Shown piece after piece: positions 44,983 to 56,190 of a stretch of DNA of 64,000 bases. The position numbers and the translations under genes were made by a program. The notes below the pieces were generated by a model. That model was not told the DNA's origin, searched no databases, and was given only the letters and a program-made list of their open reading frames with translations. Positions within the stretch are counted from its first letter, which is position 1. Each line of letters opens with the position of its first letter. Source of the stretch: Mycobacterium sp. ITM-2016-00316 (GTDB lineage Bacteria; Actinomycetota; Actinomycetes; Mycobacteriales; Mycobacteriaceae); the NCBI RefSeq assembly GCF_002968335.2, contig NZ_CP134398.1:2976001-3040000 (forward strand), in the 5' to 3' direction.

Positions 44983-45276
44983 TCAATTCGGCTCGGAAAG
45001 CGGCTCCTGCCAACGCGTTCGGCGCTGCTCGTCGGTCTGCTCCCACCACGGCGGCTGGCCCCGCTCTCCCAGAGCTACCTTCGCGGCCTGCACGCCGGCG
45101 CGGGCCGCCTGCTCCTCCGGCGTCCCCTTCGTCCTGCGCACCTCCCGGCGCCACGCCATCAATATCCGCACCAGCTCGGTTCGGCGTTCCTCAGGTATCG
45201 ACGGATCCGTCGCGCGCCAGCGCCTCCCGTCGATGACCACATGGTGACCATCAGCTGTCGTCTGCGGCTCGCTCAT
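44983..45276 (-). CDS. Conserved hypothetical small protein
   Basis: A 97-residue charged cytoplasmic protein (DGHHVVIDGRRWRATDPSIP; LVRILMAWRREVRR; ARAGVQAAKVALGERGQPPW). I recognise the pattern as a conserved actinobacterial protein without a function; annotations linking it to Tol transport in some genomes have no visible support. The ATG at 45276 is placed where the conserved sequence starts. Confidence 0.7.
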   Translation of the reverse strand: MSEPQTTADGHHVVIDGRRWRATDPSIPEERRTELVRILMAWRREVRRTKGTPEEQAARAGVQAAKVALGERGQPPWWEQTDEQRRTRWQEPLSEPN

Positions 45277-45298
45277 AGGTCGATGGTAGTTAGCCGGT

Positions 45299-45496
45299 GT
45301 GATCGCCGAATTCGAGCGGTCCAGCCGGCTGTCCCGCACGATTGCGGCGCGGTTCGACCTCGATGACACCAAGGTCAATCCCGTCGAGGGAGAACTCAGT
45401 ATGCGGTGGACACTACTGGCCATGATCGAGGAGTTCGCCAGGCATGCCGGTCACGCCGACATCCTGCGCGAGCAGATCGATGCCGGTGGCAGCTAG
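45299..45496 (+). pseudogene. C-terminal fragment of a DUF664/DinB mycothiol transferase
   Basis: The 65 codons from GTG 45299 contain [13 protein letters not shown] and [20 protein letters not shown] followed by LREQIDAG. This is the last third of DUF664/DinB-like proteins, including the final metal-binding His of 'ARHAGHAD'. The full proteins have about 165 residues with two further His ligands in the missing part, so this copy cannot form the metal site. It is probably a relic. Confidence 0.7.
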
Positions 45497-45594
45497 CACT
45501 ACCCGATGAGGTCACGCCAGCGTCATTGTCCACACCGCGGTCACCCGGACATGCTGTGTGGTGTGAGCCTCTCCATCGAAGACAGGAGCAGAAT

Positions 45595-46137
45595 ATGAGC
45601 AACGCCGTCCGCGAAGACCTGGTGCTCTCGCACGCAGCGATCACCGCCGACGTGGAAGCGCCGTTCGATCGTGTCGATATCGCCCAATGGTTGAAAACTC
45701 TTCCCACACATGAGTATCAGCGCTGCGCGCCCGGCGATCACAAGGCCGCGGGATACACGGTCGACGACGACGGCACACCCATGTCGATCAACATCGAGAT
45801 GATCGGCACCGGGCTGGTCATCCAGCAGTACCGATTCGAGGTCGCCGAAACCCACTACTGCAAGATGGTGTCGTTGTCGGACATTCTCACCCCCGCCGGG
45901 TGGACGACCACACAGGTCATCTGGGAGCTTCGCATGGAACAGCTCGACGGTGACCTGTGCCGCTACACCAATACCGTGACCTCCCATCCCACCGAGGCGT
46001 TCCTGAAGTTCATCGCCGAGAACGGCCAGACCTTCAGCGAGGCCGCCGAGGCCCGGCAGGAGGCGTCCGGTCGGCACTGCCGCGTCGAGACACCGCTCTA
46101 CGCACAGAACATCGCGGCATGGGCAGCCGCGCGATGA
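45595..46137 (+). CDS. SRPBCC-like protein coupled to a quinone oxidoreductase
   Basis: A 180-residue soluble protein whose pattern (SHAAITADVEAPFDRVDIAQ; VIQQYRFEVAET; ELRMEQLDGDLCRYTNTV) suggests the helix-grip SRPBCC fold. The ATG at 45595 has AGGAG upstream. It overlaps the oxidoreductase gene by four bases (ATGA), so the two products probably work on the same compound. Substrate unknown. Confidence 0.72.
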   Translation: MSNAVREDLVLSHAAITADVEAPFDRVDIAQWLKTLPTHEYQRCAPGDHKAAGYTVDDDGTPMSINIEMIGTGLVIQQYRFEVAETHYCKMVSLSDILTPAGWTTTQVIWELRMEQLDGDLCRYTNTVTSHPTEAFLKFIAENGQTFSEAAEARQEASGRHCRVETPLYAQNIAAWAAAR

Positions 46138-47120
46138 GCGGCGCGATGCTGTTCGATCACCCAGGTGAGCCGGACGTGCTGCAGTGGCGGGATGTCGAGA
46201 GGTTGCAGCCCCGGCCCCACGAGGTGGTGATCAAAGTTGCGGCGGCAGGGGTCAACAACGCTGACCTGCTACAGCGCCGTGGGCACTATCCGGTGCCGTC
46301 CTGGGCGCCACGCCCGCTGGGGCTGGAGTGCTCCGGAACGATCACCGCCGTCGGAGCAGATGTCGCGGCGTGGTCACCCGGAGATGAGGTGTGCGCACTG
46401 CTCGACGGCGGCGGCTACGCCGACGAAGTCGCCGTGCCCGCCGCCCAGGTGATGCCGATCCCCCAGGGTGTCAACATGATCGAAGCGGCCGCGATCCCCG
46501 AGGTGGCCGCCACCGTCTACTCCAACCTCGCCATGATTGCCGGACTCGCCAAAGGGCAGACCGTGCTGATCCACGGCGCGGGTGGCGGTATCGGCACCTT
46601 CGCGATCCAGTGGGCCGTGGCGATCGGCGCCTATGTCATCACCACCGCCGGCAGTGACGCCAAGGTGCAGGCCGGCCTGCGTCTCGGTGCTCAGACCGCG
46701 ATCAACTATCGCGAACACGATTTCGTCGCCGCCACCCTGGAAGCCACCGGTGGGCGCGGCGTCGACAGCATCCTCGACGTGGTGGGGGCGGACTACCTGG
46801 CACGCAACCTGGAATGCCTGGCACCCGACGGCCATCTGGTGATCATCGGCGGCACCACCGGCCCCACGCAGTTGGACATCGGCTACCTGATGTCCAAACG
46901 CGCCACCGTGTCCGCGACCATGCTGCGCGCGCGCCCGCTGCACCAGAAAGCCGACATCATCAGCGGCGTGACCCGCGACGTCCTTCCATTGTTCGCATCT
47001 GGGGCAGTCGGTGTCGTCGTGGACACCGTCATCCCGCTACCCGAGGCCGCTCGCGCGCACCAGCTGCTGGAATCCAAGCGCACCGTCGGCAAGGTGATCC
47101 TGGACAACCGGCCGCAATGA
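46134..47120 (+). CDS. Zinc-free MDR-family quinone/enone oxidoreductase
   Basis: A 328-residue medium-chain reductase of the quinone oxidoreductase group. Substrate-side motif AGVNNADLLQRRGHYPVPSW, cofactor loop LIHGAGGGIGTFAIQWA, and the C-terminal VVDTVIPLPEAARAHQLLES. No zinc ligands, as expected for NADPH-dependent quinone or enone reductases. Translationally coupled to the preceding SRPBCC-like gene. Confidence 0.9.
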   Translation: MSGAMLFDHPGEPDVLQWRDVERLQPRPHEVVIKVAAAGVNNADLLQRRGHYPVPSWAPRPLGLECSGTITAVGADVAAWSPGDEVCALLDGGGYADEVAVPAAQVMPIPQGVNMIEAAAIPEVAATVYSNLAMIAGLAKGQTVLIHGAGGGIGTFAIQWAVAIGAYVITTAGSDAKVQAGLRLGAQTAINYREHDFVAATLEATGGRGVDSILDVVGADYLARNLECLAPDGHLVIIGGTTGPTQLDIGYLMSKRATVSATMLRARPLHQKADIISGVTRDVLPLFASGAVGVVVDTVIPLPEAARAHQLLESKRTVGKVILDNRPQ

Positions 47121-47126
47121 TCCCGA

Positions 47127-48002
47127 TCAGAAGAGATCGGGTGTCACCGGGGGCACGTCGTCGAGGAACGCGGTCACCATCGGCACCACCACGTCAGCTT
47201 GTCCGGCGACGCCGATGTGCGATGTGGCGGGCAGTACCACCAGGCGCGCCTGCGGAACACTCTGCAATAGGCCTGTTTTGGCCGCCTCGTCGTCCGCTCC
47301 CCCGCGCAGCCTGAACAAGGCCAGCGCGTGCTCCAGGATCACCGAATCCGCGTCACCGACGATCACCATCGTCTTGGCAGCGATGGCGCGCATCTGCTCC
47401 TCGCTGATCTGCTGATCACCGATGTTCAGTGCCTTCATCTTTTCCAGGTAGGCATCGAAGGCAGCCTGCTCGGGCGTGTGGGCGATGAACGCGGTGTGCA
47501 CAGGCGTGCCGGCGAAGTCGGCGGCACTCATAGCCGCGATGGCTTCGGCCACCGACGGATGCCAGCCGTCGCGGTGAAACGTTGCGGACATGGCCACCAA
47601 CTTGCTCACGAGGCCGGGATTCCGGATGGCGAGTTGCAAGGCAGCGCCGCCGCCCTGGGAGTAGCCCATCACATCCGCTCGCGTCACCCCGAGCACCCGC
47701 AACAATTCGGCGGCATCGTCCCCGAACTGCTCATAGGACATGGCTCGGGCGGTGTCCGGGGTACGGCCGTGCCCCTGCTGGTCGAACACGATGACGGCGC
47801 GGGTTTTCGCAAAGGCGTCCACCCAGTCCGGCATCGAGTCGGTGGCCATGAACGCGCCAGGGATGAGCAGCAACGGAACCCCGGGGGCAGCGAAGTCGCC
47901 GTGTACCTCGTAGTACAGATCCAGACCGTTGATCGGTAGGTGACCGCTGCGCGAAGGCTTCTTTCCCATGGTAGTTGGACCAGCGGAACGGCTGGAACTC
48001 AT
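47127..48002 (-). CDS. Alpha/beta hydrolase
   Basis: A 291-residue hydrolase. HG-motif-like LLLIPGAFMATDS, FDQQGHGRTPD, nucleophile elbow DVMGYSQGGGAALQ (Ser), acid in VIVGDADSVI, and His in LPATSHIGVA. The ATG at 48002 overlaps the flavoprotein stop codon (ATGA), so they form an operon; an internal ATG at 47969 is possible. Substrate unknown. Confidence 0.88.
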   Translation of the reverse strand: MSSSRSAGPTTMGKKPSRSGHLPINGLDLYYEVHGDFAAPGVPLLLIPGAFMATDSMPDWVDAFAKTRAVIVFDQQGHGRTPDTARAMSYEQFGDDAAELLRVLGVTRADVMGYSQGGGAALQLAIRNPGLVSKLVAMSATFHRDGWHPSVAEAIAAMSAADFAGTPVHTAFIAHTPEQAAFDAYLEKMKALNIGDQQISEEQMRAIAAKTMVIVGDADSVILEHALALFRLRGGADDEAAKTGLLQSVPQARLVVLPATSHIGVAGQADVVVPMVTAFLDDVPPVTPDLF

Positions 48003-49336
48003 CGCCGCCGGACCGAGTGCGCAATGACACGCGCCGCGCGCACAGGAGAGGCGAGCGTGAACCCTGAGTCCATGCCCTGCAGGACCCGGAGAAACGCCTC
48101 GGTGAGCCCCGCGTCGTCGGAGGCCGCGGCCATGTAGGCCGACGTGTAGGCGTTGAACGCCCGCTGCGGCCACATCGTCCATCCGGTTGTCGGTGTGACG
48201 GCAAAGTCGTTGAGCCGGTTTGCGTGCCATATCGGGGCAATCTGGCGGGCGGCCTTGCGAAAGTAGGCTCTGCTCAGATCGGGAGCACCGTTGTCGGCGA
48301 GGGCCTTTCGCAGTGCGCGGGCTTGCTGCGCCGCAGAGGTCATGCCCTGCCCGTAGACCGGGTTGAAACTGCACACCGCGTCACCCATGACCAGAAGTCC
48401 GATGGGAAAGGATGTCAGCTTGTCGTAGCGCCGCCACACGCTGGCCGGGTACCGACGGTGGTGAAGTTCGCCGATTGGCTCCGCCGCCCTGAGCACCGAG
48501 CTGATATGCCGTGGCAGGAGCCGGGCCGCGCCCTCGAGGACGGAAGGCAGATCGGCGGGGAGTCGCTGTCCTCCGATACCGATCAGCGTGAAGATCACGG
48601 TGCCATTCTCGTTCGCGAGCATTCCGGCGCCGGTGGGACGTTGCAGGGTCGGGCTGATGACGGCGGCCTTTTCGTGGAGCACTCCGTCGGGGACGCGAAA
48701 AAGCTGGCTGGCGTAGCTGAGTTGCACGCGGTAGGTCTGTTCGACCGGCCGACCGTACCCGTGAGCTTCCAGGAATGCCGGTGTCCGGGCCGATCGGCCC
48801 GATGCGTCGACGACGACATCGGCCGGCACCTCGAACGCACGCGTTGTGCAGCGGCTACCGACCTTTACCCCTGTCACCGTGTGCCCATTCAGCGTCGGTT
48901 CGATCACGTCATGACCGTCCAGGAACGTCACGTTCGACAGCGAGCGAACCCGCTCACGGACAACGGATTCCAGCAGCGGTCTGCTTGCCAGGACGACCCT
49001 TATGGCTTCGGGATCAGACACGGTCCCGTGCCTGCACAAAACGCGCCCGTTGATGTCGAGATAAGCCTGCGACAGGTCGCGGGAATCGAGAACCGGCGCG
49101 CCCTGTGACCGCAGTTCCTCGCTGACGCCCGGCAGGAGATCCTCGAGCGCTCTGAGACCAGAGCTGAGAAACATGTGGAGGTGCAGGCCTTGTTGCACCC
49201 CAGGCCGTTGTGAGACCCCATCGGGAAGCGTGTCGCGCTCGATCACCGTCACCGCGTCGCACGCTTCTGCCATCACCAGAGCAGCCAACAGGCCGCTCAT
49301 GCTTGCCCCGCACACCACCGCTGACTGCGTCGACAT
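47999..49336 (-). CDS. FAD-dependent monooxygenase-like flavoprotein
   Basis: A 445-residue flavoprotein of the aromatic-hydroxylase/halogenase-like group. The FAD motif is AVVCGASMSGLLAALVMAEA, with VVVDASGRSARTP in the middle and GDAVCSFNPVYGQGMTSAA, the second FAD-binding block. The GxSxSG variant of the first motif (GASMSG) is common in this subgroup. Co-transcribed with the alpha/beta hydrolase. The start ATG 49336 agrees with the start of homology. Confidence 0.87.
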   Translation of the reverse strand: MSTQSAVVCGASMSGLLAALVMAEACDAVTVIERDTLPDGVSQRPGVQQGLHLHMFLSSGLRALEDLLPGVSEELRSQGAPVLDSRDLSQAYLDINGRVLCRHGTVSDPEAIRVVLASRPLLESVVRERVRSLSNVTFLDGHDVIEPTLNGHTVTGVKVGSRCTTRAFEVPADVVVDASGRSARTPAFLEAHGYGRPVEQTYRVQLSYASQLFRVPDGVLHEKAAVISPTLQRPTGAGMLANENGTVIFTLIGIGGQRLPADLPSVLEGAARLLPRHISSVLRAAEPIGELHHRRYPASVWRRYDKLTSFPIGLLVMGDAVCSFNPVYGQGMTSAAQQARALRKALADNGAPDLSRAYFRKAARQIAPIWHANRLNDFAVTPTTGWTMWPQRAFNAYTSAYMAAASDDAGLTEAFLRVLQGMDSGFTLASPVRAARVIAHSVRRR

Positions 49337-49475
49337 CGCGTTCCTCCCCCGCCCCGAAACTCTACGGCGGGGATCCGTGCTTAACCCGCATTGAAAGCGG
49401 GTAACACATCGGGGTCGTTCCCGCAGAGCAGTGTTCGCACTGTTCGGCAGCCGCACTAGCAGAATCGAGTCACAT

Positions 49476-49898
49476 ATGACCGTCGTTCAGATTGTCCGCC
49501 GTCTCCCCCTCGCTGCCGCAGTGGCGGGCGCAGTGCTGGCGGGCGGGCTCACCGCCTGCAGTTCCGACAGCGGAACCTCGACAGAGACCTCGACAACAGA
49601 GTCGACGATGACGACCACTCCCTCTACCGGTGCGGCCACCACCACGCTTGCGCCGTCGTCCTCCGCGCCGGCCCCGGCCCCGGCTCCGGGTGCCGACGCC
49701 GGGCCCGGCGGCGCGACGGCCACTGCACCCGGCGCCAGCGCAGGGGCAGGCCCCGGCGGAGCCACCGCGGGCGTTCCCGGAGCGGGCGCGGAAGCCGGTC
49801 CCGGCGGCGCATCTGCCGGTGTTCCAGGAGCGGGTGCGGGCGCCGGTCCCGACGGTGCCGGCGCGTGCGTCGGGTCGGTGTGCGTCGGCACGCCCTAA
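49476..49898 (+). CDS. Lipoprotein with Gly/Ala/Pro repeats
   Basis: A 140-residue exported lipoprotein. The lipobox is LTACS near residue 28 after a basic n-region (MTVVQIVRRLP). A Ser/Thr-rich linker follows, then an array of 16-residue repeats of the type GPGGA(T/S)AGVPGAGAxA (three to four copies, residues about 75-128), ending in ACVGSVCVGTP with two cysteines. Low-complexity tails of this kind are probably flexible surface spacers. A strong hairpin follows directly. Confidence 0.7.
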   Translation: MTVVQIVRRLPLAAAVAGAVLAGGLTACSSDSGTSTETSTTESTMTTTPSTGAATTTLAPSSSAPAPAPAPGADAGPGGATATAPGASAGAGPGGATAGVPGAGAEAGPGGASAGVPGAGAGAGPDGAGACVGSVCVGTP

Positions 49899-49903
49899 AT
49901 AGT

Positions 49904-49949
49904 CATATCGAAAGGGGCGGGATCCTCGGATCCCGCCCCTTTCGATATG
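49904..49949. terminator. Very strong bidirectional terminator hairpin
   Basis: A perfect 22-base stem, left arm CATATCGAAAGGGGCGGGAT plus CC (49904-49925), right arm 49928-49949, with two bases between. It lies between the convergent lipoprotein and katG genes and should end both transcripts. Confidence 0.85.
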
Positions 49950-49956
49950 CGGTAGC

Positions 49957-52245
<2,289 letters not shown>

Positions 52246-52261
52246 TCAGGAGTCGGATCAG

Positions 52262-52693
52262 TCAGGTGGTCCGCGCTCTCACACAGTCGGGGCACAGACC
52301 CCAGTAGATGACCTCGGCCTCGTCGATATCGAAACCCAGGTCGTCGGAAGCGGTCAGGCACGGCGCCTCGCCAACGGCGCAGTCGACATCGGCGATGACG
52401 CCGCAGGACCGGCACACCACATGGTGGTGGTTGTCGCCGACGCGGGATTCATAGCGAGCGGTGGCTCCGGCGGGCTGGATGCGACGAGCCAGGCCGACCG
52501 CTGTGAGAGCGTTCAGGATGTCGTACACGGTCTGGCGGGAGATGTCCGGGAGTTGCCGTCGTGCGGCGGTGAAGATCGTGTCGGTATCGGCGTGTGCATT
52601 CATCTCGACGGCGTCCATCACGACCAGCCGGGGCCGGGTCACACGGAGTCCGGCCGCCCGCAGTAACGAAGTGGAGCCTGGGACATCAGCCAT
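52262..52693 (-). CDS. furA: Ferric uptake regulator-type repressor FurA
   Basis: A 143-residue Fur-family repressor. DNA-binding domain LRVTRPRLVVMDAVE and SRQTVYDILNALTAVGL; metal-binding RVGDNHHHVVCRSCG with a second CPDC pair. In mycobacteria FurA senses peroxide and represses furA-katG from a promoter before its own gene. ATG 52693 fits the length of known FurA proteins. The upstream DNA has TTGACA (minus strand, near 52775-52780) and an A/T-rich patch, where autoregulation may occur. Confidence 0.95.
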   Translation of the reverse strand: MADVPGSTSLLRAAGLRVTRPRLVVMDAVEMNAHADTDTIFTAARRQLPDISRQTVYDILNALTAVGLARRIQPAGATARYESRVGDNHHHVVCRSCGVIADVDCAVGEAPCLTASDDLGFDIDEAEVIYWGLCPDCVRARTT

Positions 52694-52848
52694 CTTCTCG
52701 AGTGTGGCCCGTCTTCTGGACACTATCAAGTTTTTCTCCAGATTCGTTGCGCCGCATCATGTAGTGCCAGCGTGTCAATGCAAAGAACGAACGCAGAAAG
52801 CCGGACGGCGAGCCATTGCACACGGCTCGCCGCCCCGCTGTTCTTTCC

Positions 52849-53433
52849 TCAGTGAATTTGCGGATCCGGCGGATTGTCCGCGGCACGACCCGTTGCGGCA
52901 TCACGGATGTGATCCATGGTTGCCGTTGCCATTCCCATCGTCTTCAGCACCGTCGAATTTGGTGGTGTGTCCGGGTGCGGCCGGGTCGGCGCGACCTTCT
53001 TCGCCCGTTCCAGCTTCTCACCCAGCTTGACCAGTTCCTCTTCTGCCACGGCGGCCTGGAACCGGGGCCACACGATGTCCTGTTCGAAAGCGATGTGGTC
53101 GCGGCCCAGCTTGACGAACTGTTTCAGTGCCTCTTGGTATTCGGGCTCCCCCGGCTCGCTGTCCTCCAGCTGTTGCAACAGCTGCTTGCCGGCCTGCTCC
53201 TGCTCGACCGCCTTGTCGGCAAGCTCATCACCCTCTTCGAGCGCGTCGCGGACGGCGGGCCAGAAGTACTGCTCTTCGATCGCCTCGTGCTGGGATTCCG
53301 CGATCACCAGATTGGTGACCATGGTGCGAAGACCACTGGCCGCCGCGCCGTTTCCCTCGGGTGCGCCGTCGAGCACCTCGAGCATGCCGAGCACGCTCTT
53401 GTGATCCTGACGGAGAAAGGTCAATGCATCCAT
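52849..53433 (-). CDS. Hemerythrin-domain protein
   Basis: A 194-residue protein with an N-terminal HHE four-helix domain. Di-iron ligands are predicted in FLRQDHKSV, ESQHEAIEEQYFW and GRDHIAFEQDIVW. The C-terminal tail is basic and disordered-looking (KVAPTRPHPDTPP). Such proteins bind oxygen, NO or peroxide. It lies 28 bases after the manganese catalase gene and is probably in its operon, in keeping with an antioxidant role. Confidence 0.9.
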   Translation of the reverse strand: MDALTFLRQDHKSVLGMLEVLDGAPEGNGAAASGLRTMVTNLVIAESQHEAIEEQYFWPAVRDALEEGDELADKAVEQEQAGKQLLQQLEDSEPGEPEYQEALKQFVKLGRDHIAFEQDIVWPRFQAAVAEEELVKLGEKLERAKKVAPTRPHPDTPPNSTVLKTMGMATATMDHIRDAATGRAADNPPDPQIH

Positions 53434-53461
53434 CTCTCACTCCTCTGCGGATAGATCCTGG

Positions 53462-54355
53462 TCACGTTGTGGCGGTGTGGTGCTCGTGCGTGAACGGTTT
53501 ATCGGCGTCGACCCCGGGCTGACCGTCGGGATTCTTCTCCGCACCGGTGTTATTGCGCAGCGATGTTCCCAGCCACTGCTCTTCGGGCTTTTCGACGTAG
53601 TCCCATTCGACACCGTCGGGCCACGGCCCCTGTCCCTCATTCCACGGACCGCGCACCGATCCGTCACCGTTGCTCATGTTGAAGGCGACGTTCTGAAAAC
53701 GCGGGTCCCCCGGCAACTGACCCGGCGGGAAATTGACCGGCAGTTCGTTGAGCGCTGCGGTGAACTGTTGGTAGTGGGCGACTTCGCGGGTCATCAAGAA
53801 GGTCAACGTGTCCTGGACCCCGGGATCGTCGGTGAACTGCTTGAGGTACTCGTAGACGACCTTCGCCCGCGACTCCGCGGCCAGATTGTTGCGCAGATCA
53901 ACGGTGGGGTCGCCATTGGCATCGATGAACGCACCCGTCCAGTTGTTGCCCGCCGAGTCCTTGACGTCGGGGCCTCCACCACTGAGCACCAGGAACATCG
54001 GGTTTACGGCGACTTGGTGAATGGCCTGCTCCTTGCCGGTCTTACTGGCCACTGCGGGCATCCAGTCGCACCGTTGATGGGCGATCTTGAGATCGTCGTT
54101 GAGCCCGTCGAGCAGCATCGTGATGGTGGTACCCACGATTTCGAGGTGGCTGAGTTCCTCGGTGGCGATATCCATGAACAGGTCGTACATCTTGGGGTTC
54201 TTCTCCCGGAGTACGAAGGCCTGGGTGAAATACTGCAGCGCAGCGGTGAGTTCACCATTGGCGCCGCCGAACTGCTCCATCAGCAACGACGCAAATCGTG
54301 GATCGGGCTCGCTGACCCGCACTTCGAATTGAAGATCTTTGTTGTGAGTGAACAC
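53462..54355 (-). CDS. Manganese catalase
   Basis: A 297-residue non-haem catalase. Di-manganese ligands are predicted in MDIATEELSHLEIVG and FLMTREVAHYQQF together with the Glu in GANGELTAALQY. The GTG at 54355 is preferred since GGGAGG stands seven bases upstream; the frame is open 40 codons more without a ribosome site. A second kind of catalase near katG gives peroxide defence that needs no haem. Confidence 0.93.
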   Translation of the reverse strand: MFTHNKDLQFEVRVSEPDPRFASLLMEQFGGANGELTAALQYFTQAFVLREKNPKMYDLFMDIATEELSHLEIVGTTITMLLDGLNDDLKIAHQRCDWMPAVASKTGKEQAIHQVAVNPMFLVLSGGGPDVKDSAGNNWTGAFIDANGDPTVDLRNNLAAESRAKVVYEYLKQFTDDPGVQDTLTFLMTREVAHYQQFTAALNELPVNFPPGQLPGDPRFQNVAFNMSNGDGSVRGPWNEGQGPWPDGVEWDYVEKPEEQWLGTSLRNNTGAEKNPDGQPGVDADKPFTHEHHTATT

Positions 54356-54594
54356 GGTGCCTCCCGACAGGTTCAATGTGACACAGGTATTGCGTGCAAA
54401 AACACCGGCGACCCGCTGGGCTGTAGGTTGCGGTAGTTCCGGTTTACCCCCGCCCGACCGGGCCAAACGCCTCAAATCGCGACCCGTTCACTGGCCCGTC
54501 AATTATGCTGTGGAACAACATCATTCATAGGACCAGTCGCTTTTCGGCCAGGCGCTTCGCCTGACCCCACTGTCGCGCGAGCATCCGCTGTAGC

Positions 54595-54830
54595 GTGACG
54601 GCGGTGCGGTCATGGCATGGTGGGCGACTCAGCGATCGACAGGCCGCCCTGCTGGAGCGTTGGTTGCCGGGAGCGCAGGTCCGCACAGGGGCGAATGTTC
54701 GGCCGTGCATGAGGCCATCGGAACCGCAGTGTGGGCTCACCAGGTCGGTGGCGAACCGTTCGAGCAGCAGGGCCACCGGATGATCGCCGAGGCCCTCAAG
54801 CTGTTCGGAGGAAACGCCTTTGGTCAGCGC
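54595..54830 (+). pseudogene. Possible remnant of an APH-like phosphotransferase
   Basis: Two fragments in different frames suggest a shrunken kinase gene. From 54595, one frame reads GRLSDRQAALLERWLPGAQV, like the N-terminus of phosphotransferase-family proteins. From about 54705 another frame reads VHEAIGTAVWAHQVGGEPFE then QQGHRMIAEAL, like their C-terminal helix. The catalytic part is missing. This is a reading of weak similarity; the region may be simple intergenic DNA. Confidence 0.35.
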
Positions 54831-55252
54831 AATGAGCTGAGATTCTGCACCGAGTTCCGAACGTCGGAGGTGATCATCTTGGCGACCAGTGATCCGACGG
54901 GTCCGCCGAGCAACCCCCCGGAAAGTCCGGCCACCAGGTGAAAGGTGGAGCCCGATCGGTCGTCGACCACGGTCATGGTCAGCGAGATCTGTACTCCTCC
55001 GCGGCCACGGCCCTGCAGCCGGATCTGTCGCGGTTCGTCGTATTCGGTGACTTGCCAATGGATCGTGTTCCGAAAGCCCTTGACCTTGATCAACGACGAC
55101 ACTTGGGTGCCCTCCTCGATCGCCGCGGGCGGCGGGCTACGCCAACCGGCGAAGATGGTCAGCCACTCGTCGAACCGCTGCAGGTCGGAGGCCAACTTCC
55201 AGGCCTGATTCGGCGCCAGATCCGACGACACCGACACATCGACTTTCGCCAT
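54824..55252 (-). CDS. SRPBCC family protein
   Basis: A 142-residue helix-grip protein (VDVSVSSDLAPNQAWKLASD, LQRFDEWLTIFAGW, IHWQVTEYDEPRQIRLQG). Annotated relatives in mycobacteria are sometimes called RatA-like, but no toxin partner is adjacent. Probably binds a hydrophobic ligand. Monocistronic as far as visible. Confidence 0.85.
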   Translation of the reverse strand: MAKVDVSVSSDLAPNQAWKLASDLQRFDEWLTIFAGWRSPPPAAIEEGTQVSSLIKVKGFRNTIHWQVTEYDEPRQIRLQGRGRGGVQISLTMTVVDDRSGSTFHLVAGLSGGLLGGPVGSLVAKMITSDVRNSVQNLSSLR

Positions 55253-55353
55253 TTCTCCTCAGCGCTTCCTGTTGTACGGAAATCCCTTCAGCCACCCATA
55301 CCCACAACCGCCGATCGGACCACACCGAGTGTCGGATGCGCCGATGACATCGG

Positions 55354-56112
55354 TCACAGATCGGCGCCGGTCGCCGCCAGTCCATCCAGCAACAGTCCTG
55401 CGGTGTAGTCGAGTGCCGCCTTGGGATCTGCGGACGCGTCCGCCGCCGCTGACGCGGCTGTTCCCACCCGCGCGGCCAACGGGAATTCGCGCCCACGCAT
55501 GGCGGTGGCCAACGCCGGCCCCACCTGCTGCCACCACTGATTGTCGTCGCGGTCACTGTCCGCACGGGCCCGTTCGAGCCCGACCTGGTTGCGCGCCATG
55601 GCCGACGCGAGCCCGAGCAACCCGGTCAGCGCGTGGTCCATCTGGACATCGGTGAGCCCGACACCGTCGAAAACAGCCAGTTCAGCCTCGTACTTCGCGG
55701 TCATTCCCGGGCCGGGCACCAGTCGGTCGGCGGGAATCTCCAACGTCCAGGGCTGGGCGACGGCCACGTCGAAGTTTCGCTCGGCTACGAACAGCGCGGC
55801 GGCCCGCCGGTCAGGGCGGGCGGCGGGCAGATCGTCCGCCTCATAGACCGCTGCCGCCCACGCGTCGAGCATCAACTCCAGCAGTTCGGCCTTGCCGGGT
55901 ATGTGTGAGTACAGATTCATCGGAGCGACCTCGAGTTCGGCGGCCACCCGCCGCATGGTGATCGCGTCGACTCCCTCGCGCCGGGCGACCGCGATTCCGG
56001 CACCCACGATCATCCCGAGAGACAGACCTGATCGGCCGGCCGGCCGATCCTGGGACCAGAGCAACTGCGAGAGCCGCACGGGGTCGCTCACGTGTGGCTT
56101 GGATCGCGGCAT
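55354..56112 (-). CDS. TetR-family transcriptional regulator
   Basis: A 252-residue regulator of the TetR/TetR_C type. HTH in ITMRRVAAELEVAPMNLYSH, preceded by GLSLGMIVGAGIAVARREG. The C-terminal domain binds the inducer. It is divergent from the DUF5701 gene (79 bases apart), with a palindrome in between, so it probably represses itself and that gene. ATG 56112 begins the conserved MPRSKP. Confidence 0.9.
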   Translation of the reverse strand: MPRSKPHVSDPVRLSQLLWSQDRPAGRSGLSLGMIVGAGIAVARREGVDAITMRRVAAELEVAPMNLYSHIPGKAELLELMLDAWAAAVYEADDLPAARPDRRAAALFVAERNFDVAVAQPWTLEIPADRLVPGPGMTAKYEAELAVFDGVGLTDVQMDHALTGLLGLASAMARNQVGLERARADSDRDDNQWWQQVGPALATAMRGREFPLAARVGTAASAAADASADPKAALDYTAGLLLDGLAATGADL

Positions 56113-56134
56113 CACACACCCCTCGTACGTTGTT

Positions 56135-56149
56135 CCGTACACTGTACGG
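56135..56149. promoter_or_regulatory. Palindrome between TetR and DUF5701 genes
   Basis: CCGTACACTGTACGG is a perfect 7-1-7 inverted repeat, 23 bases upstream of the TetR start and 42 upstream of the DUF5701 start. A shorter CGTACG lies at 56124-56129. It is the probable operator for the TetR protein. Confidence 0.7.
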
Positions 56150-56190
56150 TGTGCGCTGCCCGGAGCGCGCCCCATCCCCCTGGAGTGTCG

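Noticed and set aside
49680..49870. Lipoprotein repeats as a CRISPR-like array
   Set aside because: The repeats are in-frame, degenerate Gly/Ala/Pro codons without spacers.
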